From positions 1 through 38,253 of the IMG/VR virus record IMGVR_UViG_3300020419_000038: DNA of 38,253 nucleotides; one strand, 5' to 3'. Within the stretch, counting starts at the first letter, position 1; each line of letters begins with the position of its first letter. Position numbers and translations under genes: made by a program. The notes below the pieces were generated by a model. The model saw nothing but the letters and a program-made list of their open reading frames with translations. It had not been told where the DNA came from and made no database searches. This document shows, in pieces, positions 6,401 through 14,890 of the stretch. Origin of the DNA: a virus.

Positions 6401-7037
6401 ACGGAGAATAAAATCGTCTTTGTCGACCTCTTGGGAGCTATTTTATTTGGAGAGAACCACACTTGTGGACTTTTTCTTCTGATAGAAAAAGGGGTCTTTA
6501 TTCTAGGCTAATTTGGGAGCGTCATCATCTAATGATATCGTGCCTAATGTTTGTTGTTGGATGGATATCACGACCGAAGGAAGGGGAACTTTCAAAGTTC
6601 GATGAGATGATTAACACCATCTTGCATCTCTTCACTTGCAAGGTGGATGTGGTTCACTATCGGAACGCAGGAAGTAGCTGGTAAGCGTCCCCTGAGAGAG
6701 GTCGTTTGCTTAACACAGTACAGGTGGAAAGACGAGGAGCAACGTCCCTTTATAATGTAATTTTGCTTCTTCAGCAAACCTTTACATGGTGCTTTCAGAG
6801 CAGATGAGGAACGTTAGTGGTAATGTCAGCTTTAGCTGGCATAACGGAGTGGAACATCTGATCTTACGCAATAAAGGAAACGGACTCAATATTACCTCGC
6901 ATAAATAAAATCCCGTGAGGGAACTTATAGCCCTGATCGTTACACGAATGTGCCGAAACACCTCTTCGTGGTTCGGTGTAGCTTGGCAACTTGTTGCCTA
7001 TGCGTAATAGAGCAGGACTAGCTACAGTAAGGGTTAC
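6401..7037 (+). ncRNA. large structured non-coding RNA upstream of terS
   Basis: No credible gene lies between 6299 and 7109, but plus-strand helices are dense. They include AATAAAAT/ATTTTATT (6407-6414 with 6440-6447), CTTTTTC/GAAAAAG (6470-6476 with 6485-6491), GAACTT/AAGTTC (6586-6600), a 10-bp stem (6617-6626 with 6637-6646), and ATGTAA/TTACAT around TTTGCT/AGCAAA (6755-6787). A three-tier arm spans 6801-6860 (CAGATG, CGTTA and TGTCAGC pairing in nested order). TCCC-GTGA-GGGA is a GNRA hairpin at 6911-6922. A possible H-type pseudoknot spans 6943-6976. TGTAGC/GCTACA (6977-6982 with 7021-7026) encloses GGCAA-CTTG-TTGCC. GNRA and CUUG loops fix the plus strand. The size and phage setting recall GOLLD or ROOL RNAs; identity is not established. 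Confidence 0.75.
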
Positions 7038-7109
7038 AGAAATGTGAATAGACATCATTTTGACCATAGTTAGTATACTCGTCAGTACTAAAAACTTAAT
7101 GGACTTTCG

Positions 7110-7544
7110 ATGACCAAAGCAAACACACAACAACAACAAAAGTTTAAGAAAGCCGTTGTGCCAATGGATGAGATAAAAGAAAATGCAACGTTAATCAAAC
7201 ACAGTCACTCCAAAGTAACAGAAGCACAAGCAGACTTGGTGCATATGATCTTGCATGATGGTTGCAACCCAACAGAAGCTGCTGAACGAATTGGAAGAAA
7301 CAAATCTTGGGCTTATAACACATTGAATAAACAACATATTATCGATTACAGGAAAGAGATATCGATGAGAACATTAGGATGGGACGCAATACAAGGACTA
7401 GCGACCATGAGAGAGTTGCTTAATGCTAAGTCATCCTTCGTCAGACTTGAAGCCAGTAAAGATTTAATGGATAGAGCTGGACTGCGTAACGATGCTCCTG
7501 TTAGTCACAATACAGCTGTACAAATAAACTTTAATGTTGATTAG
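7110..7544 (+). CDS. terS: terminase small subunit (putative)
   Basis: 144 aa. A helix-turn-helix is visible at about 54-70 (PTEAAERIGRNKSWAYNTL), the DNA-recognition region expected of small terminases. The C-terminal half (AIQGLATMRELLNAKSSFVRLEASKDLMDRAG) resembles the oligomerisation helices of this family. It would recognise the packaging site and load DNA onto TerL. It opens the late operon, two genes before terL, and follows the large structured RNA. There is no clear ribosome site; the start is the first ATG in frame with a polar N-terminus. Confidence 0.8.
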   Translation: MTKANTQQQQKFKKAVVPMDEIKENATLIKHSHSKVTEAQADLVHMILHDGCNPTEAAERIGRNKSWAYNTLNKQHIIDYRKEISMRTLGWDAIQGLATMRELLNAKSSFVRLEASKDLMDRAGLRNDAPVSHNTAVQINFNVD

Positions 7545-7610
7545 GGGGTCCCATCGCCTAAGTACCTCAATTTCATAAGGCACTTAAAAAACGGCAACGA
7601 ACTCCCCTAA
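7541..7610 (+). other. long intergenic hairpin after terS
   Basis: TTAGGGG (7541-7547, overlapping the terS stop) pairs with CCCCTAA (7604-7610). Inside, GCCT/AGGC and TAAGT/ACTTA offer alternative pairings. No T-run follows immediately. It may protect or process the mRNA, or act as part of a packaging site; only the dyad is certain. Confidence 0.45.
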
Positions 7611-7697
7611 ACGTAAACCACACACACGAAAGACTTGTGAAAAGACAAACTCTAAAAAAAATTTTATTTTAACTTATATTTTTTCAAGGAGCAATCA

Positions 7698-8333
7698 ATG
7701 GGTGAATCAAAACCAGAAGAACAAAAAGAAGACAAGACAACTCCAACCTTCAAGCAGAAAAAGCCAAGTAAGGGTTCAGGGCTTACCATATCATCATCTC
7801 CTGGCACAAATTCAGGAGCAACTATCAGCACTTATGATGGTGGTGAAACTGGTGCAAAGGAAACGAGCAATATCTATCAAGACCCTAACACAGGATCAAC
7901 GATTGCTACTGGTGAAGCTAGAAAGAACATTTCTGAAGGTGGCGATTACAAGGTTGTCGCTTCTACGTCTTCTAAAACACAAACAACAAAGAAAACTCCA
8001 ACAGATAAGGAAAGACCAAACATGGGATTTTCTTCTACAGGAATTGGGGAATTAGAATCCACTATTAAAACTGGTAATGTTTTAAAGACAAATTACACTA
8101 GAGAATATGATGAAGCAGGATATGAAATGCCTGATCCTGTAGCTGAAAAACAAAAAGAAATACTCAAAGGTCCAAGACCCAGTAAAGATTTAATAACTGG
8201 TGAAGATTTAAAATATTCAGGTCCAGAAAGCACAACTTCAATTAATAAAATATCACCTTCGCTAAGAAGGGCATTGTTAGGTGGTGGCATGGGAAGTGTT
8301 CTTAGAAGATTATCTGGTCTTCAACCTAAATGA
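7698..8333 (+). CDS. hypothetical low-complexity protein, 211 aa
   Basis: A Lys/Glu/Thr/Ser/Gly-rich, probably disordered N-terminal two-thirds leads to a short ordered C-terminus (SPSLRRALLGGGMGSVLRRL). AAGGAG precedes the ATG. The stop overlaps the terL start by four bases (ATGA). A gene between terS and terL in a short-tailed phage may assist packaging or capsid maturation; no family is recognised. Confidence 0.7.
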   Translation: MGESKPEEQKEDKTTPTFKQKKPSKGSGLTISSSPGTNSGATISTYDGGETGAKETSNIYQDPNTGSTIATGEARKNISEGGDYKVVASTSSKTQTTKKTPTDKERPNMGFSSTGIGELESTIKTGNVLKTNYTREYDEAGYEMPDPVAEKQKEILKGPRPSKDLITGEDLKYSGPESTTSINKISPSLRRALLGGGMGSVLRRLSGLQPK

Positions 8334-9877
8334 AATTAGACTATAAACCCCCAGGTCAAGTCGCCAAGAGTTTTATGAAAGATGCCTCTTTTGTTAGAGG
8401 ACTTAGAGGACCTGTTGGTTCTGGTAAATCTGTTACTTGTTGTATGGAGATTATGCGTAAAGCTACTCTTCAGAAACCCAATGAAAAAGGAGTAAGGAGA
8501 ACTCGTTGGGCTGTTATTCGTAATACCAATCCTCAATTAAAAACCACCACGATAAAAACTTGGAGAGATTGGTTTGATGATGATCTTGGAAGGTTTATAT
8601 GGTCACCTCCTTATACCCATCATATGAACTTTGCTTTGGCTGATAAAACCATTGTTGAATGTGAAGTCATCTTTTTGGCTTTGGATAAAACGGAAGACGT
8701 TAAGAAACTATTGTCATTGGAGCTGACTGGCGTTTGGATTAACGAAGCCAGAGAAATTGGTAAATCGATTGTTGATGCTTGTACTATGCGTGTTGGAAGA
8801 TTTCCATCTATGAGAGATGGTGGTCCTTCTTGGTTTGGTGTGATAATGGACACCAATGCTCCAGATGAAACCCATTGGTGGGGAATAATGTCTGGAGAAG
8901 TTCCGACACCTGAATATTTAACAACAGATGAGAAGCTTCTACTTGTCAAACCTGATGACTGGAATTTTTACAGTCAGGCAGGAGCAATGAAGGAAAGACT
9001 CGATGATGCAGGAAACCTTGCAGGATATGACGACAATGTTAATCGAGAAAACAGAGATAACCTTCAGCCAGATTATTATAACAAAATTATATTGGGAAAA
9101 TCTCCTGCTTGGGTAAAAGTTTACGTCTTAAATGAATACCAAGCATTAATGGATGGTAAACCAGTATATCCAACTTTTAGAAAGGATACTCATGTCGCAA
9201 AAGAACCGATCGAACCAACCGACCAAAACGATGTCATTGTGGGAATTGACTTTGGCAGAAGTCCATCAGCAGTTTTCTGCCAAAACCTTGCCCTCGGAAG
9301 ATGGATCATCTTCGGAGAATACGTTACACAAGATATGGGCGCACAACGTTTCGCAGAGGGACTCAAAAGAGAAATCGCAAGAAACAACTGGGACAAACTA
9401 ACCTTTAAATTTATTGGTGATCCTGCAGGAAATCAGATGGCTCAGACAAATGAGACAACACCATTTATGATCCTCCGTGCAGCTGGTATTAAAGCTTATC
9501 CAGCAAATACAAATGATACGGCAATAAGAATTGAATCTGTTGAATCTGTTATTAACCGATTAGTTGATGGAAAGCCTGGATTAGTTATTTCTCCTCTTTG
9601 TACTAATCTTATCTCTGGCTTTGAAGGTGGCTATAATTATAAACGCATGGTGTATATGGGTTCCGAAAAGTATGACGAAAAGCCAAACAAGAATAGGTTT
9701 AGTCATGTTCATGATGCTTTGCAGTATGCAATGCTTGGAGGTGGAGAAGGAAGAAGAGTTTTAACAGGAAACCAACCCACAAAACTCCCCACCACTGTTG
9801 AGAGAGCAAGTAACCCTTTTCAGAGACTTAAAAGAAGAAACAGATCGACTTATGTCGATCGAATGGCAGTCAGGTGA
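8330..9877 (+). CDS. terL: terminase large subunit (packaging ATPase/nuclease)
   Basis: 515 aa. The ATPase domain has Walker A GPVGSGKS at 27-34 and the Walker B-like TGVWINEA at 133-140 with catalytic Glu139. The nuclease domain (RNase H fold) has acidic residues in GIDFGRS (Asp307), FIGDPAGN (Asp364) and HVHDALQYAML (Asp462). It pumps DNA into the prohead through the portal and cuts the concatemer. It is coupled to the upstream gene by ATGA and to the next gene by an overlapping GTGA. A copy of the CCCCACCAYTRY motif lies inside its 3' end at 9787. Confidence 0.97.
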   Translation: MKLDYKPPGQVAKSFMKDASFVRGLRGPVGSGKSVTCCMEIMRKATLQKPNEKGVRRTRWAVIRNTNPQLKTTTIKTWRDWFDDDLGRFIWSPPYTHHMNFALADKTIVECEVIFLALDKTEDVKKLLSLELTGVWINEAREIGKSIVDACTMRVGRFPSMRDGGPSWFGVIMDTNAPDETHWWGIMSGEVPTPEYLTTDEKLLLVKPDDWNFYSQAGAMKERLDDAGNLAGYDDNVNRENRDNLQPDYYNKIILGKSPAWVKVYVLNEYQALMDGKPVYPTFRKDTHVAKEPIEPTDQNDVIVGIDFGRSPSAVFCQNLALGRWIIFGEYVTQDMGAQRFAEGLKREIARNNWDKLTFKFIGDPAGNQMAQTNETTPFMILRAAGIKAYPANTNDTAIRIESVESVINRLVDGKPGLVISPLCTNLISGFEGGYNYKRMVYMGSEKYDEKPNKNRFSHVHDALQYAMLGGGEGRRVLTGNQPTKLPTTVERASNPFQRLKRRNRSTYVDRMAVR

Positions 9878-10053
9878 TATGGCTTTTAGTTGTAATTTTA
9901 CATGGAACGGAGATTCAGGAAGATGTCTTTTTCAATGATCTTAATACGTGTTTGGACTATGCATCCAAAATCAGAGAACAAAACACACATCAACAAACGG
10001 CTTTTTCAAGGGTTTATGTCACGACTTACTGCATACCTAAAGCCAAAGACTGA
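9874..10053 (+). CDS. hypothetical 59-aa protein with hydrophobic N-terminus, GTG start
   Basis: It reads from a GTG overlapping the terL stop (GTGA). The hydrophobic N-terminus MIWLLVVILHG is signal-like, then comes a charged, helix-prone middle (DLNTCLDYASKIREQ), ending YCIPKAKD. Small proteins of this shape commonly lie near structural genes in marine phages (from memory, not searched). A second frame from an ATG at 9879 stops after 19 codons. No strong ribosome site, so translational coupling is assumed. Confidence 0.6.
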   Translation: MIWLLVVILHGTEIQEDVFFNDLNTCLDYASKIREQNTHQQTAFSRVYVTTYCIPKAKD

Positions 10054-10058
10054 GTTAT

Positions 10059-10134
10059 GAGGGGTGCTTGTGCGCTTTAACTTTAACTTTATTGTGATTC
10101 GATAACAATTTTCAATGATAAGCAAGTACCCCTC
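10059..10134 (+). promoter_or_regulatory. hairpin in front of an SD-less start codon
   Basis: GAGGGGTGCTTG (10059-10070) pairs with CAAGTACCCCTC (10123-10134): 12 bp with one G-U in RNA. An inner ATTGT/ACAAT stem is present. The 3' arm ends six bases before the ATG at 10141, and no Shine-Dalgarno sequence separates them. The only purine-rich SD-like stretch, GAGGGG, is the paired 5' arm. Confidence 0.5.
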
Positions 10135-10140
10135 ACCAAA

Positions 10141-10542
10141 ATGACAAAATGGATTGTATGCTTTACTCCTCATGCAAACAGAGGAACATGGAAACTTCTT
10201 AGTTTCTGGAGACCGAAACATCAGCATTGTTTTGCAACACGATATGATGCAAAATTAGATGCTTGGATATATGTTGAATGTTCTTCGCATAGATTTCATT
10301 TTGACTTAAGAACTGGCGATCAGGCAACAGAGCTTATTCATTATCTAATCACAGAATGTGAGTGTATTCAGATAGAAGTTGAACCACAACCAGTCTATCA
10401 TCCTCGATTTTTATATTGTGTCAGTTTTGTCAAACATTTGATCGGAATTAGAGGATTTTTTATCCTTTCACCCTACCAGTTGCGATGTGAATTGCTAAAA
10501 CTGGGTGGAAAGGTCATTTTCAATCAATTAGAGGAGAAATAA
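10141..10542 (+). CDS. hypothetical protein, 133 aa
   Basis: Rich in aromatic residues and Cys/His. The sequence MTKWIVCFTPHANRGTWKLL and later HQHCFATRYDAKLDAWIYVECS suggest a compact alpha/beta fold. Similar genes often lie between terL and the portal in marine podoviruses (from memory). No catalytic motif is recognised. Translation starts just behind a 12-bp hairpin without a clear ribosome site. Confidence 0.7.
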   Translation: MTKWIVCFTPHANRGTWKLLSFWRPKHQHCFATRYDAKLDAWIYVECSSHRFHFDLRTGDQATELIHYLITECECIQIEVEPQPVYHPRFLYCVSFVKHLIGIRGFFILSPYQLRCELLKLGGKVIFNQLEEK

Positions 10543-10776
10543 ATGGGATTTGGAAGAAGAAGACCTAGTAAATCACAAGAACAGATAGATGCAGAAGCTG
10601 CTGAAAAAGCAAGACTTGCTAAAGAAAAAGAAGCTCAAGAAGCTTATTCTGCTAATGAAAAAAGAATTACTGATCAAGGATTGAGAGGTATTCGTTCTTT
10701 AATGACTGAAGACGAAGGTGGTCTTAATCTTCAAGGTAAAGTCAAAAAAATGGGTTCAGGTTCAATAAGGTATTGA
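10543..10776 (+). CDS. hypothetical charged protein, 77 aa
   Basis: An Ala/Glu/Lys-rich helix (about 10-45, QEQIDAEAAEKARLAKEKE) makes it probably coiled coil. GAGGAG lies upstream. It ends in GSIRY because its last codons encode the AAGG ribosome site of the portal gene, which starts one base after the stop. The gene at 18133 ends the same way. Possibly a virion or connector accessory protein. Confidence 0.7.
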   Translation: MGFGRRRPSKSQEQIDAEAAEKARLAKEKEAQEAYSANEKRITDQGLRGIRSLMTEDEGGLNLQGKVKKMGSGSIRY

Positions 10777-10777
10777 T

Positions 10778-12361
10778 ATGAGAAGTGAAGTTAATGGTGA
10801 CGCAAGTCCAGCTCCTGCAGGAGGAGACAAACATGATAAAGACTTTAAACTTGTCATGGATCGGTTCAAAAAAGCAAAAAGCAGATGGCAGTCTTGGGCT
10901 GACCTTTGGGAAGAGTGTTATGACTATGTTTTGCCTCATAGAGAGAGTTTTCATAAAACTTCAGCTGCTCAACGCAGAACTGAGAACATTTATGATGAAA
11001 CAGCCGTAACAGGACTGCCTAAATTTGCTTCAAGACTCCAACTTGGCTTTTTTCCACCCAATGGAAGAGCTTTTAAACTGGCTCCTGGTCCTGAACTGCC
11101 AAAAGAGATGCAATCTCGCTCATTAATGCAGGAATTAGAAAGAATTACCGATCTTTTGCACGAAGGATTGAGAAATTCCAACTTTAATGCAGAATTACAC
11201 GAAGGTTTGCAGGATTTAGGTCTTGGAACAATGAATTTGATGGTTGAAAGTGGTCGTTTTGTCGGAGACTTACATTTTACGTCTGTTCCACCGACAAATG
11301 TTGCTATTTTGCCTGGGGCTATGGACACAGTTACCGACTGGTTTCGATGGAACGAAGACTGTGACATTACCGATGTAAAACACCGATATCCGTATGCTAA
11401 GTTTAATCAAGCTATGAAGGACGTACAACGTAGAGACCCTCGTAGGAAGACAAAGATAGTAGAAGCTACCATTTATGACTCCACAGATCGTTTTAAGGAC
11501 GAATACACCTACTTTCTAGTGTCTGAAACAGATAAAGAAGTTCTCTATAAAGCAACACTCAAAGGAAGTGGATCTGTTCCATGGATTACGACAAGATGGA
11601 GCAAATCAGGTTTTGAAGTATGGGGAAGAGGACCATTGCTACAAGCAATGCCAGCAATTAAGACTTTGAATCTTACAGTACAGTTAATTTTAGAAAATGC
11701 AGAAATGGCGATTGCAGGATCGTATGTGTACGATGATGATGGTGTATTTAACCCAGACAACATTACCATTCAGCCTGGAACTTTTATTCCTCGAAGCCCC
11801 GGCTCTAATATCGACTCCTTGCAATCTCCATCCAGATTTGACGTTGCACAACTTGTTATTGAAGATATGCGAAGAAACGTCAGAAAAGCATTGTTTATTG
11901 ATGAACTTGATACAAGACCTAATGCAAAAACTCCTTTATCAGCGACAGAAGTATCTGAAAGACTAGCTGATGTCGCTAGAGACATGGGAGCTGTAGCAGG
12001 ACGGATGCAGAAAGAATTTCTACAGCCTCTTGTACAAAGAATTATACAAATCTACACACAACAAGGATTAATCGATATTCCTAAAGTTGATGGTAGAGAA
12101 TTAAGAATTGTTCCTGTGTCTCCATTACTGAGGGCGCAGGATCAACAGGATGTTTCTGATTTCGTAAGATTTCAGCAAACTGTTGCAGGAACTTTCGGTC
12201 CTGAAATTACCCCAGCACTATACGATCAAGAAAAAGTAATCAAGTTTTTGGCAGATAAGTTTGGCATTTCAGAAGAACTGTTAGCAAACAAACAACAGGT
12301 TGAAGCGAACATCCAACAAGCAATGCAGCTAATGCAACAACAACAAATGGGTGGACAATGA
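10778..12361 (+). CDS. head-tail connector / portal protein (T7 gp8-like)
   Basis: 527 aa, close to the usual size of podovirus connectors. The N-terminus (FKKAKSRWQSWADLWEECYDYVLP, then NIYDETAVTGLPKFASRLQ and LGFFPPNGRAFKL) is characteristic of the phage head-to-tail connecting family. The C-terminus is Gln-rich. It forms the dodecameric ring at the capsid vertex, docks TerL and nucleates assembly with the scaffold. It overlaps the next gene by four bases. Confidence 0.93.
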   Translation: MRSEVNGDASPAPAGGDKHDKDFKLVMDRFKKAKSRWQSWADLWEECYDYVLPHRESFHKTSAAQRRTENIYDETAVTGLPKFASRLQLGFFPPNGRAFKLAPGPELPKEMQSRSLMQELERITDLLHEGLRNSNFNAELHEGLQDLGLGTMNLMVESGRFVGDLHFTSVPPTNVAILPGAMDTVTDWFRWNEDCDITDVKHRYPYAKFNQAMKDVQRRDPRRKTKIVEATIYDSTDRFKDEYTYFLVSETDKEVLYKATLKGSGSVPWITTRWSKSGFEVWGRGPLLQAMPAIKTLNLTVQLILENAEMAIAGSYVYDDDGVFNPDNITIQPGTFIPRSPGSNIDSLQSPSRFDVAQLVIEDMRRNVRKALFIDELDTRPNAKTPLSATEVSERLADVARDMGAVAGRMQKEFLQPLVQRIIQIYTQQGLIDIPKVDGRELRIVPVSPLLRAQDQQDVSDFVRFQQTVAGTFGPEITPALYDQEKVIKFLADKFGISEELLANKQQVEANIQQAMQLMQQQQMGGQ

Positions 12362-12618
12362 CCAAACAAAAAGTAGAGAGTTCTATCGATGGTAGAGCTT
12401 ATTCTAAAGAAGTTGAAGACGATATAAATTCCAAAGCTTATGCCTTATTTGGCTCTGGTGTCGGAAAAGCATTTCTTCAATATCTTGAAAATATAACCAT
12501 ACATAATATTCATGCCCCAAACACACCAGCTGAGCAATTATCCCACTATGAAGGACAAAGATGGACAGTTGCACTTATAAAAGCCAGATGTGAAATGGGT
12601 AGAAAACTATCAGATTAA
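12358..12618 (+). CDS. small portal-associated protein, Bbp19-like (tentative)
   Basis: 86 aa. The segment LFGSGVGKAFLQYLENIT ... HYEGQRWTVALIKARCEMG resembles the Bbp19-like small proteins encoded beside the portal in many podoviruses, which are of unknown function; the match is by eye. The ATG overlaps the portal stop. Scaffold follows after 12 bases. Confidence 0.6.
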   Translation: MTKQKVESSIDGRAYSKEVEDDINSKAYALFGSGVGKAFLQYLENITIHNIHAPNTPAEQLSHYEGQRWTVALIKARCEMGRKLSD

Positions 12619-12630
12619 TAAGGAGTTAAA

Positions 12631-13455
12631 ATGAGTGATGAAGTACAAACAGCAACGCAAGAGGGGCAGACCTCCGAAACAACAAGAGACAGTGGTGAAG
12701 AAGGATACCAAACAGACACAGCGACCAATTACGGCAATGTACAACCTGAAAGTAATCAGGCAGAGACTAACGATAACCAAGCTGATTCAAGACCTGATTG
12801 GCTACCTCAAAAGTTTGAGACGCCAGAGCAATTAGCTCATTCCTATAAAGAACTAGAAGGTAAGTTTCATACTCGAAAAGAAGAGTTTCGTAACTCTATT
12901 CTTGAAGAATTGCACTCAGAAGCTGATACAGATGTTCCTACATCCCCAGGTGATTACGATGTTAACGTAAATGTACCAGAGGGTATGGAATGGAATGTTG
13001 ATGAGTCTGATCCTATGCTTGGATGGTTTAGAGAAAAAGCTCACAATTATGGATTAAATCAAGAAGAGTTTGATGGTTTGGTTAATGAGTATATTGCAAT
13101 GGACAACACTAGAGGTCCAGATTGGAATGAAGAAGCTGAAGCTCTTGGCGAACACGCAGACAGAAGACTTGAAAGAGTTGATACTTGGGCGAGTTCAAAT
13201 CTATCTGAAGAAGCTTATGGCAAGTTTGCAAATATTAGAGCAGATGCTGATACTGTTAAACTCTTTGAAGAGTTAATGGAACTGAATGGTCAGCCAAGAT
13301 TTAACATGACTTCAGATACTGCTTTTCAAGAAACTCTTGATAAAAATGATCTTAAAGCTATGCAAGCTGATCCTAAGTACTGGAGAGATAAAGACCCAGC
13401 ATTTATCAATAAGGTTCAGCAAGGCTTTGCTCAAATAGCAAAACTACAGAAATAG
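12631..13455 (+). CDS. capsid assembly scaffolding protein
   Basis: 274 aa, very acidic, with a disordered Gln/Thr/Glu/Asn-rich N-terminus and a helical C-terminus (KDPAFINKVQQGFAQIAKL). PDWLPQKFETPEQLAHSYKELE (about 55-75, given in part) is typical of T7 gp9-like scaffolds. Its position between portal and major capsid supports this. It guides prohead assembly and is absent from mature particles. AAGGAG precedes the start. Confidence 0.88.
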   Translation: MSDEVQTATQEGQTSETTRDSGEEGYQTDTATNYGNVQPESNQAETNDNQADSRPDWLPQKFETPEQLAHSYKELEGKFHTRKEEFRNSILEELHSEADTDVPTSPGDYDVNVNVPEGMEWNVDESDPMLGWFREKAHNYGLNQEEFDGLVNEYIAMDNTRGPDWNEEAEALGEHADRRLERVDTWASSNLSEEAYGKFANIRADADTVKLFEELMELNGQPRFNMTSDTAFQETLDKNDLKAMQADPKYWRDKDPAFINKVQQGFAQIAKLQK

Positions 13456-13621
13456 TAATGTGAATTAACAACGTTATTTTTGTATGGCACTTTAGGGGTA
13501 CTTGAAAGCCCAGAAGCTAACATAGTAGCCCTGAAGTCGACAATTAGGACAACTACATCGTTGGAAGCAGACGGAACAACTGGACAGTAAATTGTAACTT
13601 TTAACTTTTTAGGAGATATAA
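13456..13621 (+). promoter_or_regulatory. long leader of the major capsid gene
   Basis: 166 non-coding bases. It starts with ATGTGAATTAAC (13458-13469), a motif shared with other unit boundaries. It contains hairpins GCTA/TAGC (13516-13529) and ACAATT/AATTGT (13540-13545 with 13590-13595) enclosing CAAC/GTTG. It ends in AGGAG six bases before the capsid ATG. A dedicated promoter or stabilising 5' UTR for the most abundant virion protein is likely; no clear -35/-10 pair is visible. Confidence 0.45.
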
Positions 13622-14461
13622 ATGGCTTTATCAACCATTAGTACTTCCTTTATCGAGGAGTTTGAGTCTGGTGTCCACATGGCATACCAACGTATGGGTT
13701 CTAAACTCCGAAACACTGTTCGTAACAGAAATGGCGTTAAGAACAAGACTACGTTTCAAAAAATCGGTAAGGGTTTTGCGACAACAAAAGCGAGACATGG
13801 TTCTATTGCACCTATGAATTTAGAACACACTAATGTCAATGTAACATTAGAAGACTATTTTGCAGGTGAGTGGATTGATGATCTTGATCAACTTAGAATA
13901 AACCACGATGAGATGATGGTGGCTCAGCAATCAGGTGCTTATGCACTTGGCAGAAAGACTGATGATCTTATCTTGGCTCAAATGACAACAACAACATCAG
14001 CACATGATGAAACTACAAATGGTATCACATTAGCCTGGGCTTTAGAGCTTATGGAAAAATTTGGTAACAATGAAGTTCCAGATGATGGCAGACGTTTTGT
14101 CGTAGTCGGACATGAACAATGGTCACAGTTAATGCAACTAGATCAGTTTAGCAGAAGTGAATATATTCCAACTGCTGAATTACCATTTTCAGGTGGAATG
14201 ACTGCGAAGAGATGGCTCGGCTTTATGTGGTTTGCTCATTCAGGACTTACTGGATTGAACGGATCAGGTGCAGCTGGAACAACTCATAAAGAATGTTTCG
14301 CTTATCATGCAGATGCACTAGCTCATGCTATTGGTGCTGATATTAGTTCAAATATGCAATATCACAACGATAAGGACAGTTACTTTGTATTAAACAAAAT
14401 GCAAATGAACTCATGCCTGATCGATGTTGAAGGTGTATTTGAATGTGAACTGAAGAATTAG
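13622..14461 (+). CDS. major capsid protein
   Basis: 279 aa. Its place directly after the scaffold, with its own leader and strong ribosome site, fits the major head protein. The sequence shows typical capsid features of marine podoviruses: a short N-arm (MALSTISTSFIEEFESGVHMAYQ), LEDYFAGEWIDDLDQLRIN, and RRFVVVGHEQWSQLMQ leading to a late AYHADALAHAIGADI beta segment. An HK97-like fold is expected from the family. It forms the icosahedral shell. Confidence 0.88.
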   Translation: MALSTISTSFIEEFESGVHMAYQRMGSKLRNTVRNRNGVKNKTTFQKIGKGFATTKARHGSIAPMNLEHTNVNVTLEDYFAGEWIDDLDQLRINHDEMMVAQQSGAYALGRKTDDLILAQMTTTTSAHDETTNGITLAWALELMEKFGNNEVPDDGRRFVVVGHEQWSQLMQLDQFSRSEYIPTAELPFSGGMTAKRWLGFMWFAHSGLTGLNGSGAAGTTHKECFAYHADALAHAIGADISSNMQYHNDKDSYFVLNKMQMNSCLIDVEGVFECELKN

Positions 14462-14471
14462 GAGGTAGAAC

Positions 14472-14744
14472 ATGGCGTTTGTAAAAACAAATTTATCTCT
14501 GGTTTCTTATTCAGGAAATGGCTTTCACATCTGGCACTATACGACAACAGATGCAAAAGCTACGATTGACAGTGCAAACTACTTCAACGATGCCTCAAGT
14601 GAGATGAACGTTGGCGACATAATATTCGCTAATACATCAACTGGTGGTACTCCAGAGTATGGAATGTTCTGCGTCAATGCTAACTCAGGTGGTGCAGTAG
14701 ACACGGCTGATTTAGTTTCTTTATCAGGAACTGACACCGACTAA
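14472..14744 (+). CDS. small virion protein, possible capsid decoration protein
   Basis: 90 aa, almost all beta: Thr/Ser/Gly/Asn-rich with MAFVKTNLSLVSYSGNGFHIWHY and VGDIIFANTSTGG. Proteins with this pattern follow the capsid gene in many marine phages and are presumed virion-associated (from memory). GGAGG lies upstream. The stop and the next ATG overlap (TAATG). Confidence 0.6.
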   Translation: MAFVKTNLSLVSYSGNGFHIWHYTTTDAKATIDSANYFNDASSEMNVGDIIFANTSTGGTPEYGMFCVNANSGGAVDTADLVSLSGTDTD

Positions 14745-14890
14745 TGGGTGTTAAGAAAAAAAAGTTAGTACCACCTTCTCCCAAGGGTGGTACTAGCCCT
14801 AAAGCTGAACCTAAAATGGAGCGTAATAGGGTTCAGTTAGGAAGTCGTGCATCTATAGGTAAAAAAGCTAATCTAGGAGTAAAGGTCTGA
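14744..14890 (+). CDS. hypothetical basic 48-aa protein
   Basis: It starts at the ATG overlapping the previous stop and ends with a TGA whose last base begins the next ATG. The sequence is Lys/Pro/Gly-rich (MGVKKKKLVPPSPKGG at the N-terminus; LGSRASIGKKANLG later), likely disordered. Tight coupling on both sides argues that it is real. Confidence 0.6.
   Translation: MGVKKKKLVPPSPKGGTSPKAEPKMERNRVQLGSRASIGKKANLGVKV

Noticed and set aside
6463-6684. Open frame of 73 codons inside the 6299-7109 region
   Set aside because: No ribosome site, composition unlike protein, and it lies across conserved-looking hairpins of the structured RNA. The 91-codon minus frame at 6864-7139 has the same problems and overlaps the terS start.
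9879-10053. Frameshifted gene starting at the ATG at 9879
   Set aside because: The ATG frame ends after 19 codons. A GTG overlapping the terL stop gives an intact 59-aa frame, so no frameshift is needed.
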